Positions 1-6,070 of a stretch of DNA of 17,474 nucleotides are shown one piece after another (position 1 is the stretch's first letter; every line of letters begins with the position of its first letter). This stretch comes from Dehalococcoidia bacterium. GTDB taxonomy: Bacteria; Chloroflexota; Dehalococcoidia; GIF9; AB-539-J10. The notes below the pieces were generated by a model. The model was not told where the DNA came from, did not search any database, and saw only the letters and a program-made list of their open reading frames with translations. Where the stretch lies: positions 1 through 17,474 of the forward strand of contig JAUWFX010000017.1 of assembly GCA_030606765.1 (NCBI GenBank), given 5' to 3'. A program made the position numbers and the translations under genes.

Positions 1-1209
1 TTCTTTTTCAGAAGGCATTGTTATTACAAGTCCACCGGCCACATCGGTTGCCTTTTCTATGGCTTCCCAGAAGCCATAGCTACAGTACACTAATGCCATC
101 CTGGCAAATGTAATATCAGGCAGGAAAACACCGGAACCAGGGGGTTCTTCCTTGGCTCTGGCTACAGCGGCAACGGCTAAGGCATGGCATATCTCCCTTA
201 CTTTGACCATATGTGCTATGTCCATCTGAATATGTGGAACATTTTCTAGCCCGCTGTATTCCGCACTTAGCCGGGCAGCTCCTATCATTAGGTCTAGCCA
301 ACCTGCTTTGCAGGCTGCCTCGCAAGTAGAATGAAGTCTAGCTGAAGCATCACGGAGTTTACCCGTGAATTCAACCTCGCCACACATGAAGACCCTATCC
401 TCAGGAATAAAGACATCATCGAAGATGACCATGGCGGTTTCTCTCTGACCATAGCGAGGATTACCAATTTGGGATACATCATCTTCCAATTCCCGTTCCA
501 TTGTATAAGGGTTATACTGACAGATATAAGTTATTCCTTTCTCACCGTTAGGGACAGCAAAGGCTACAGCATAATCCTCTTCTCCCTTCGAATATAAGGA
601 ACCAGGCAGAATAATGTGCTCATGAGCGGCAACAGCGCCCGTCTGGTGAAGTTTTGCCCCTCGAACGACGATACCACCATCTCTTCTCTCCACCACCCTC
701 ACCGCCATATCAGGGTCCTGTTCCTTGACCTCCTTGGTACGGATACCCTTAGGGTCATTAACGCCGACACTCAGTACTAGGTCACTATCCTGCACAAACC
801 TTAGATACTCATTGAACCTCTTGTTGTAATTTGTACCTAGTTTCTTGTCCATTTCCCAGGTAACACTTGCCAGGTGTGTTAGTGCATTTGAAGAGCCACA
901 ACGATAATAGCATGTGCCGAGTTCCTGCCCCATGAGAACAGCCATCTCCACCCGTTTCTCCAAGTCGCTAATACTCCTATTGATGTGGGTTGCTCGGCTG
1001 ATTTCCTTTGATGTTAAGTGTGATTTGGTCGTCAGTATATCTTTGTATAGAGGGTCATTTGACATCTCGTAACTTCTGGCCGTTCCTTCTATGATGGATA
1101 TTGCAGTCGGGTTTTGCAGAATGTTCTTTATCCTCTTGCCGCCAAGATATGCTCTTGGGGCAAGTTTCTTGACACTCTCAAGGTATTGCTGAACTGTTTT
1201 AATAGCCAT
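1..1209 (-). CDS. 4-hydroxybutyryl-CoA dehydratase / HpaB-family flavoprotein (C-terminus off window)
   Basis: Open frame of 403 codons from ATG at 1209, with AAAGGAG about 10 bases upstream, running past the left edge; the family is usually near 490 residues. The protein belongs to the 4-hydroxyphenylacetate 3-hydroxylase / 4-hydroxybutyryl-CoA dehydratase superfamily (acyl-CoA dehydrogenase-like fold, FAD). Cys100-x3-Cys104 (GTCYYRCG) and His293-x6-Cys300 (LHSTCEAAC) match the spacing and, within one residue, the positions of the [4Fe-4S] ligands Cys99, Cys103, His292 and Cys299 of Clostridium aminobutyricum AbfD. HpaB monooxygenases lack these ligands, so a radical dehydratase or vinylacetyl-CoA isomerase-like role is favoured over an oxygenase. 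No tyrosine occurs between His293 and Cys300, so the substrate may differ from 4-hydroxybutyryl-CoA. It is probably the last visible gene of the operon starting at 3624, 262 bases after the DUF362 gene. Confidence 0.88.
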   Translation of the reverse strand, partial: MAIKTVQQYLESVKKLAPRAYLGGKRIKNILQNPTAISIIEGTARSYEMSNDPLYKDILTTKSHLTSKEISRATHINRSISDLEKRVEMAVLMGQELGTCYYRCGSSNALTHLASVTWEMDKKLGTNYNKRFNEYLRFVQDSDLVLSVGVNDPKGIRTKEVKEQDPDMAVRVVERRDGGIVVRGAKLHQTGAVAAHEHIILPGSLYSKGEEDYAVAFAVPNGEKGITYICQYNPYTMERELEDDVSQIGNPRYGQRETAMVIFDDVFIPEDRVFMCGEVEFTGKLRDASARLHSTCEAACKAGWLDLMIGAARLSAEYSGLENVPHIQMDIAHMVKVREICHALAVAAVARAKEEPPGSGVFLPDITFARMALVYCSYGFWEAIEKATDVAGGLVITMPSEKE

Positions 1210-1471
1210 CCTTTAACAACTCCTTTGCCCTCTGTCCTTTTAGCCAAACCTATCAAGGCAATTTGGGAGGGCTCCAATCACCGGATGATAAGGTACGGCG
1301 ACATTTCATAAGACGAAAACAGTGGTAAAAGTGTAACTACGAATCTCAGTGTACTTTAGTATTATGGGAAAGGGTTGGGATCTGGAAATGGCGATTCTCC
1401 TAATCATTTATAAGCTCCTTCTACTTGGAACAGCTCTAAGTTCACTTGATTATTTTTCAAAATGCCTCCAG

Positions 1472-2746
1472 TTAGTTGCTAACGCCTCTTCCTGCTCTAG
1501 ACTGTTCGAACTGCGCTGCCAGTTTATCTATGTGCTTTCTAAAGGCCATGTCCTCTCTAGCCATTCTTTCCCTGTCTAGTTGCTCTATGTCTGTATAGTC
1601 CTTCCGGTCAACTACAGCCCACAGGGGGAAAGGTTCGAGGGGAGGACATCCGTCTACATATACACCTCGGTCACGGTATTTCTTGACGCAGTTACCTATC
1701 AGGATTATGTTTTGCTTATCCACTCCTTTGGGAAGCTCCTTCTTACGGCCAAGAACAATTGTAACACCGGCATTCTTATCATACTCGCCAAGCGCCTTCA
1801 GCTTCTCCATGCTCATGGCCACTACTCCCTGGCAACTACTGCAGGAGTTTTCTGCCAGGATGTTATATTCGGGCCAGCTATCGAATCCGGCCAAGTACGG
1901 CAGCCATATCGGTCTGAATACCTCATCTATTTTCTTACCGCGTACTTCTATCATATCTTCAGCGAAGTTCCCTAAATTTCGCTCCCTAGCGGGCTCAAAA
2001 TAGGGTACCTTGTCAATATCCAAATCAACAATGCGGCAGATGGTAGCGTCCACTGCCACTGGGTCTTTACTGGCGACAATACAACCAACATATGTTGGAT
2101 ATGTAGAGTGCGGACCAAAACCCGCTGCCGGACGAATGACATCTGCTATACTAAGGTCTGCTTTTATAATAGACCATACATCCATCATTGCCTGAGCGAG
2201 GTCTGTTTGATGCATTTGGTAGTGGACTTTGTCCTGTGCTATTCCTTTCATATTCTTGAGCGCGCAAGTGAAGACCATGCTGGAATGGGATTTAAAGATA
2301 GGCAGGTTCACTATGTGCTCTGCCTCCAAAAGAAACCTTGGTAAAGCTATTTTGGTCAAGTCGGAACGGGCATCCCTGATTGGAATACTTATCAGGTCCT
2401 TCTCACTCTTAATGTCAATAATTTGGTCGACACCAGCTTCTTCGGCAGCCTTTTTGATCCCGCTCACTTCCAGGCACTCGAGGGTATCGCATCCAATGGC
2501 TGATGCCTCAGCTAGGATAATCTGCTTGGGCTTAGCTTTGCGCAGTACTTTAATAACGGCAGAAACAACCGCTGGGCTGGTGTCCACACTGCTTTCAGGA
2601 GGATAAGTATGCCCGGCATTTGGTTTGACAACCACCGTCGAGTTTGGCTTGATTAGTGCGTTTACTCCGCCCAAATGGGAAAGTGCTTCATCCACCAACT
2701 TCTCGGTGTCGGTTCCCTTAACTATAGAAACGATTGATTTGGACAT
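1472..2746 (-). CDS. DUF362 domain protein with C-terminal cysteine cluster
   Basis: 424 residues, ATG at 2746 with AAAGGAG nine bases upstream. The DUF362 core is seen from the N-terminal KPN motif (33-43, VVVKPNAGH) through the signature VNLPIFKSH (146-154) and ALKNMKGI (162-169) to ASKDPVAVD (225-233). The C-terminal third adds Cys302-x2-Cys305, Cys353 and Cys367, which could hold an iron-sulfur cluster. No signal peptide or membrane segment is seen. DUF362 proteins have no agreed biochemical activity and are common in anaerobes, often beside redox enzymes. Here the gene sits between a cyclase-family hydrolase (101 bases upstream) and the AbfD-like dehydratase, so a redox or cluster-related helper role for that operon is a reasonable guess, but only a guess. 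Confidence 0.85.
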   Translation of the reverse strand: MSKSIVSIVKGTDTEKLVDEALSHLGGVNALIKPNSTVVVKPNAGHTYPPESSVDTSPAVVSAVIKVLRKAKPKQIILAEASAIGCDTLECLEVSGIKKAAEEAGVDQIIDIKSEKDLISIPIRDARSDLTKIALPRFLLEAEHIVNLPIFKSHSSMVFTCALKNMKGIAQDKVHYQMHQTDLAQAMMDVWSIIKADLSIADVIRPAAGFGPHSTYPTYVGCIVASKDPVAVDATICRIVDLDIDKVPYFEPARERNLGNFAEDMIEVRGKKIDEVFRPIWLPYLAGFDSWPEYNILAENSCSSCQGVVAMSMEKLKALGEYDKNAGVTIVLGRKKELPKGVDKQNIILIGNCVKKYRDRGVYVDGCPPLEPFPLWAVVDRKDYTDIEQLDRERMAREDMAFRKHIDKLAAQFEQSRAGRGVSN

Positions 2747-2847
2747 AATGTTAGCTCCTTTCTACATATATTCAAAGATGTCAGGATGTCAGTTTCTCAA
2801 AGTGTCCATTACTGAGTTATACAAGTAATACTGACGGAACGCAGCGA

Positions 2848-3624
2848 TTACTGGTCTCCGTCATCCACGATGGCTACTAATCTGACCATGGAACCATCGC
2901 CACCCTGCCATTTTATGGGCCAACCAGCGATGGTCACCCTCATACCATTGACCTGGTCAACGTCACCACCGACATTCTCCCACCCCATGATGCCATTACC
3001 AAGAATGATTTTGTGGCAGGGCTCCCAGTAGGGGAAATCCTCAATGACTTCCCGGCCGGTTTCTCTTTTGTATTCCTCGCAGACATCCGGACGCATCGGT
3101 CCCGACCCATGGGGTCCAATCGCTGTCCCCAGCGGGTGGTCCAACGCCTGCTGGTCAACCCCGACCGCCTTGACCCCTCTTTCAAGGAACCACTCACCAG
3201 CCTCCTTATAGAGACCCGGAGAATAACAGAAGTACTCCGTATTGTCTCCCCAGTGATGATGCCAGCCAGTGTTGACTATAACGATATCACCCTTCTCGAT
3301 CTTGGGCCTAGTGTTCTCCAGGTCTTCAGGCGTGATGACGCCCCACTTCCCTTTAGGAATACTGACCACGACTCCGGTGCCGAAATAATTCTCTAGCGGA
3401 AGCTCATGCGTATACATGGGACCTTTCAGCTTGTTGGCAGGCAGCACATGGATTGGTGAATCAGCGTGCGTCGAGCAGTGCATCGGGGCTGTAATCCACT
3501 GGGTGAGCACACCAGATTTGGCATGGTAATGGAACCTCTCAACCTTCACGTCTGGAAAATACGGCCATAGGGGTGTGCCATGCCCAAAAGGCTGACTCAA
3601 ATCATAAAGTTTTACTTTTCCCAT
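2848..3624 (-). CDS. Cyclase-family metal-dependent hydrolase (kynurenine formamidase/isatin hydrolase-like)
   Basis: 258 residues, ATG at 3624 preceded by a strong AGAAGGAGGT site. It belongs to the Cyclase family (PF04199), which includes bacterial kynurenine formamidase KynB and isatin hydrolase and hydrolyses amide or lactone-like bonds with Mn2+ or Zn2+. The metal motif HxxxHxDxxxH is complete: His49, His53, Asp55, His59 (MHCSTHADSPIH). Further conserved blocks are VDQQALDHPLGTA (156-168) and WEPCHKIILGNGI (200-212). It is the first gene of a minus-strand operon with the DUF362 and AbfD-like genes. A paralogue lies at 13777-14718 with the four motif residues at the same positions. The substrate is unknown; ring or amide opening is likely from the family. 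Confidence 0.88.
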   Translation of the reverse strand: MGKVKLYDLSQPFGHGTPLWPYFPDVKVERFHYHAKSGVLTQWITAPMHCSTHADSPIHVLPANKLKGPMYTHELPLENYFGTGVVVSIPKGKWGVITPEDLENTRPKIEKGDIVIVNTGWHHHWGDNTEYFCYSPGLYKEAGEWFLERGVKAVGVDQQALDHPLGTAIGPHGSGPMRPDVCEEYKRETGREVIEDFPYWEPCHKIILGNGIMGWENVGGDVDQVNGMRVTIAGWPIKWQGGDGSMVRLVAIVDDGDQ

Positions 3625-3771
3625 GAGTGGTACCTCCTTCTGTCAATGTCTGCGTGTTAACCATCAGTATATCACATAGTACCTCATCTAATTATCAATA
3701 AACACCATACTCTTCGGTAAATTCAACCCATACTTCTACCAACACATCGTTACTTGATAACTAAATAACTA

Positions 3772-3798
3772 TACGTGATTATCCCTTGACATCACGTA
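3772..3798. repeat. 8-bp perfect inverted repeat (TACGTGAT / ATCACGTA)
   Basis: TACGTGAT at 3772-3779 and ATCACGTA at 3791-3798 are perfect inverted copies separated by 11 bases. The repeat lies in the AT-rich gap just after the putative toxin stop codon. No T-tract follows on either strand, so an intrinsic terminator is not convincing. An operator or an island-edge sequence is possible. Confidence 0.4.
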
Positions 3799-3817
3799 AT
3801 AGATGATAAGCCTATAT

Positions 3818-4210
3818 TCAAGACGATTTTGGAGAGGGTTTAGGTTCACCAAGAATTAGCTTTCTGTAGCGTTCCACAAGTAACTCAGAAATATTCACCG
3901 CATTCTTAATTGCTTCCCTTGTTTGCTTGGCAACTGGATTTCTAATTGATAATTCTGCATCCTCGAATCGGAATAGCTCATGACAATCAACATATGAATT
4001 CCAGTCTAAACATTTGTGGTCTGAGGCTTGAATGAGAACTTGGCAGGCTAAAAGTTCTGGTCGGTTCTTTATATATGAGTTAATCTCAGTATTGATAAAG
4101 AATCCCATTGCTTGAACATCTTTGCATACAATAACAACAAACTTGTCCTTTGGGTCAGGTTTTGCGTGACGGCAATTCTTAACGTGATAGATATGCCATA
4201 GGGCAACCAT
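3818..4210 (-). CDS. Putative toxin of Panacea-type toxin-antitoxin pair
   Basis: About 130 residues from ATG at 4210, seven bases after the TAG of the Panacea gene. An in-frame GTG at 4228 that would overlap that gene by 11 bases is an alternative; neither start has a strong ribosome site. The protein is a compact soluble domain with a strand-like KFVVIVC segment, a GFFINTEIN segment and a C-terminal SYVDCHELFRF block followed by helices. I do not recognise a definite family. The pattern recalls small SH3-like PemK/MazF-type proteins found next to Panacea antitoxins, but no catalytic residue can be assigned. The toxin role is inferred almost entirely from being co-transcribed, last in the operon, with a Panacea-domain gene. 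No membrane segment is seen. Confidence 0.6.
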   Translation of the reverse strand: MVALWHIYHVKNCRHAKPDPKDKFVVIVCKDVQAMGFFINTEINSYIKNRPELLACQVLIQASDHKCLDWNSYVDCHELFRFEDAELSIRNPVAKQTREAIKNAVNISELLVERYRKLILGEPKPSPKSS

Positions 4211-4217
4211 GATATAT

Positions 4218-4739
4218 CTACCCAACACATGACAGGTGTTTTATCAAATCATCTGAATCTGCGAGCAATTCAGCGATGTCTTCAACAGGAATTATTGCTC
4301 TTTTCTTGCCACCCCTCTTAGCCCAATTCTTGTTCCAAGCCTCATCATGGGCATCTTTCGCTCGGTACCAATTAGGTTTATCCCCATATATACCAACAAT
4401 CTCATCTAAGCACCTTATATCCGACTTACTCAAGTAATCAAGGTCGGCTTCTCGCAATGCAATAAGTTGGTTTCCCTTAACTTCAAATCCGCCAATAGAT
4501 ATGCCTGACGAAGATTCCTTTAACAAGTCATATGCGTTTGATGGAGTAGCCCCTTCTCGCATAGCCCAATATGTTTCGCCGAAAATGAATCTACCATATT
4601 TCTCAAGGCTCGTCTTATCAGCAAGGTATAGTAATTTGCATATACCGTATATATCAGGCTCAGTTATTCTCTTGGATAATAGATAGAGTATTGCCTCAAT
4701 AGCTTTTGTTTTGTTGAATTGGAACGTAATATTGGGCAT
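4218..4739 (-). CDS. Panacea-domain (DUF4065/SocA-like) antitoxin
   Basis: 173 residues from ATG at 4739, with AAGAGG five bases upstream; an in-frame GTG at 4745 overlaps the stop of the preceding small gene as GTGA. The Panacea signature is clear: AIEAILYLLSK (13-23), YGICKLLYLADKTSLEKYGR (31-50) and GETYWAMREGATPSNAYDLL (54-73). Panacea (PF13274) proteins act as hyperpromiscuous antitoxins paired with many unrelated toxins, and the family includes the SocA adaptor of Caulobacter. The region after about residue 125 is basic and helical and probably contacts the partner. The gene is the middle member of a three-gene operon driven by the promoter at 4872-4899. Confidence 0.85.
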   Translation of the reverse strand: MPNITFQFNKTKAIEAILYLLSKRITEPDIYGICKLLYLADKTSLEKYGRFIFGETYWAMREGATPSNAYDLLKESSSGISIGGFEVKGNQLIALREADLDYLSKSDIRCLDEIVGIYGDKPNWYRAKDAHDEAWNKNWAKRGGKKRAIIPVEDIAELLADSDDLIKHLSCVG

Positions 4740-4741
4740 AT

Positions 4742-4861
4742 TCACCTCTTGGGAGATACTTTGAGTTTGCTAGTACGCTGGGTCACCCTCTTTAAAGCAG
4801 ACATAAATTCCTGCCTTGTAATAGAAAGTTTCTTAATATCAATATCCTTAACTTTTGGCAT
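4742..4861 (-). CDS. 39-residue leader protein of the Panacea operon
   Basis: A 40-codon frame from ATG at 4861 to TGA at 4744-4742. It begins about 10 bases downstream of a near-consensus -10 box, so its mRNA leader would be only a few bases (leaderless or nearly so). Its stop overlaps the GTG at 4745 (GTGA) and lies just before the antitoxin ATG at 4739, an arrangement typical of translational coupling. The peptide is Lys-rich with hydrophobic positions (starts MPKVKDIDIKKLS, ends LKVSPKR), amphipathic, without a signal or membrane segment. No family is recognised. It may set the translation of the antitoxin or be a small regulatory partner. Exact fit between promoter, start and downstream gene is the main evidence. 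Confidence 0.6.
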   Translation of the reverse strand: MPKVKDIDIKKLSITRQEFMSALKRVTQRTSKLKVSPKR

Positions 4862-4871
4862 TACTACTTAT

Positions 4872-4899
4872 ATTTTAGCCCATCGTAATAATTTGTCAA
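4872..4899 (-). promoter_or_regulatory. Sigma70-type promoter of the Panacea operon
   Basis: On the minus strand TTGACA (4899-4894) is followed after 16 bases by TAAAAT (4877-4872). The -35 is perfect and the -10 matches 5 of 6. The expected start lies near 4865, only a few bases from the ATG at 4861. Confidence 0.6.
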
Positions 4900-4903
4900 G
4901 CAA

Positions 4904-4931
4904 TTGAGACCCTCTAACCTAGTGCTATAAT
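4904..4931 (+). promoter_or_regulatory. Sigma70-type promoter of the 112-aa gene, back to back with the Panacea promoter
   Basis: TTGAGA (4904-4909) and a perfect TATAAT (4926-4931) are 16 bases apart. The expected start is near 4938, giving a leader of about 16 bases that holds the AAGGAGG site (4941-4947) before ATG at 4954. Its -35 box is only four bases from the -35 of the opposing promoter. Confidence 0.6.
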
Positions 4932-4953
4932 TCATATATGAAGGAGGTGGAAT

Positions 4954-5292
4954 ATGGCAGAAGACCCTATACGCAAATACTCAGATGCAGTTAAAGAACT
5001 TGAAAAGGTAATAGGGCAAGTTGAACTATTACAAGGGATAATGGGTAGAATGTATAACTATTTGGGGAATCCGTATAAGTTGATGATTTTCAATGTTTCA
5101 GCCAAATTCCCCACAGAAGTTACTCTTGGAAGGGACACGCCCACCTTTGACGCTAAGAATTGGCCTCAAATCCAACAAATTGCCGAAGCTCTGGCTGACT
5201 TACACAGCAAAAGAAAGGCAGCAGAGGAGGCTTGGCATAACTTGTCTGATACTGACAAGAAGTTGGTTAAACCTCTTCCTGAAAAGAAATAG
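4954..5292 (+). CDS. Hypothetical 112-residue protein
   Basis: ATG at 4954 follows an AAGGAGGTGG site at ideal distance and a consensus promoter, so expression is very likely. The protein is soluble and mostly helical: an N-terminal helix with heptad-like hydrophobics (residues 10-35), a short strand-like middle (KLMIFNVSAKFP) and a second long helix near 70-95 rich in Ala, Lys and Glu. No family is recognised. It is transcribed away from the Panacea operon from a shared promoter region, and overlaps by 26 bases the convergent 60-residue gene. This suggests membership of the same accessory island rather than of the metabolic operons. Confidence 0.7.
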   Translation: MAEDPIRKYSDAVKELEKVIGQVELLQGIMGRMYNYLGNPYKLMIFNVSAKFPTEVTLGRDTPTFDAKNWPQIQQIAEALADLHSKRKAAEEAWHNLSDTDKKLVKPLPEKK

Positions 5293-5449
5293 CCTCAACA
5301 TCTGGTGTAGTCAAGACATATTCTTTGTCATTTAGCTTCACTTTTAGTGTTGGGGATTGGCCTTTTAGTTCTTTGATTATGAATCCCAACATATTGACTA
5401 TAGCTATCTGATTACGTATTATGGGTTCAATATCTTTATTATCTGTCAT
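5267..5449 (-). CDS. Hypothetical 60-residue protein
   Basis: ATG at 5449 is preceded by CTAGGAGTAGGTA, a good ribosome site, which supports a real small gene. The N-terminal half is an amphipathic or hydrophobic helix (IIRNQIAIVNMLGFIIKELKG); the C-terminal half looks beta-like (LKVKLNDKEYVLTTPD). No family is recognised. It ends within the 3' end of the 112-residue gene on the other strand (26 bases overlap), so the two transcripts would be antisense at their tails. Confidence 0.5.
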   Translation of the reverse strand: MTDNKDIEPIIRNQIAIVNMLGFIIKELKGQSPTLKVKLNDKEYVLTTPDVEAISFQEEV

Positions 5450-5520
5450 TACCTACTCCTAGGGTATAATCACATTTAGTCTCAAAAAACAAAGGGGTTC
5501 GAATTTACGTTACTTCAAGG

Positions 5521-5538
5521 TATAGTCACGTAACTATA
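5521..5538. promoter_or_regulatory. 18-bp near-perfect palindrome (possible operator)
   Basis: TATAGTCACGTAACTATA pairs at 16 of 18 positions. It lies in the 250-base gap between the divergent 60-residue gene (start 5449) and the IS3 remnant (start 5700). TCACGTA is also found in the inverted repeat at 3772-3798. This fits a dimeric repressor site, but no regulator can be assigned. Confidence 0.35.
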
Positions 5539-5699
5539 TATACTTAAACCATGAATTGCAGCAGTCATAGTATGACCACCTGCACCTGAGGCTAGAATAC
5601 CAGCAATATCAACTTAAGAGATAGTATCCTTTATGGGGGTACGTCAGATTTTTAGCAGAGCGGAATAGCTTATAAATGTATGAGAGAAAGGATTCTACC

Positions 5700-5993
5700 A
5701 TGAGGAATCAAAGAAGTTTCAGCTTAGAGTTTAAGCACCAGGTAGTTGAAGAACTGCTTGGCGGCGAGAACCGTCCTACCCAACTCTGTCGTTGGTATAA
5801 CATCTTACCAAGCATACTTTATTACTGGAAGAAGCAATACAGCCAGGGGAAGTCCAATAACGAATCAACAAAGGAGTTGCTGCTTAATCAACAGAATACG
5901 GTACCACCACACCAGAACCTCCTAACCTTTCCATCCAATCATAGGGGTGCAGTCCAGCTTCTTGGCTATTTTCTACTTTCATATTTGGTGTAG
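5700..5993 (+). pseudogene. Truncated IS3-family orfA transposase (helix-turn-helix part only)
   Basis: From ATG at 5700 (weak AGAAAGG upstream; a longer in-frame ATG exists at 5676) the first ~60 residues are typical of IS3-type OrfA with an HTH_Tnp_1 domain: RSFSLEFKHQVVEELLGGEN, then PTQLCRWYNILPSILYYWKKQY. After about residue 65 the family likeness stops: the usual leucine-zipper helix is missing and the reading continues into unrelated sequence (PPHQNLLTFPS...) to a stop at 5993. No orfB with a DDE domain follows; the next gene begins at 6071. The remnant is therefore probably inactive, with an internal deletion. GGGGGTACGTCAGATTTTTAGC near 5635 and AAAAATCTG near 6029 share a 9-base inverted core and could be relics of the ends. 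Confidence 0.65.
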
Positions 5994-6038
5994 CGTGCTT
6001 TAGGGGGTTTAAACTGTATTTATCAGGAAAAATCTGTC

Positions 6039-6052
6039 AAAATCTAGATTTT
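6039..6052. repeat. 14-bp perfect palindrome upstream of the acyl-CoA ligase
   Basis: AAAATCTAGATTTT is perfectly self-complementary and ends 18 bases before the ligase ATG. It could be an operator for the downstream gene or part of the insertion-element edge. AT-rich palindromes of this length can also arise by chance. Confidence 0.3.
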
Positions 6053-6070
6053 AAGAAAGGGTAAAAAGTT

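Noticed and set aside
1306..1407. 33-codon minus-strand frame with AAGGAG before ATG 1407, between the DUF362 and dehydratase genes
   Set aside because: The ribosome site is good, but the peptide has no clear character or family and the frame is short; not enough to call a gene.
2776..2791. Tandem GATGTCAG direct repeat upstream of the DUF362 gene
   Set aside because: Only two 8-base copies without spacing or symmetry; likely chance.
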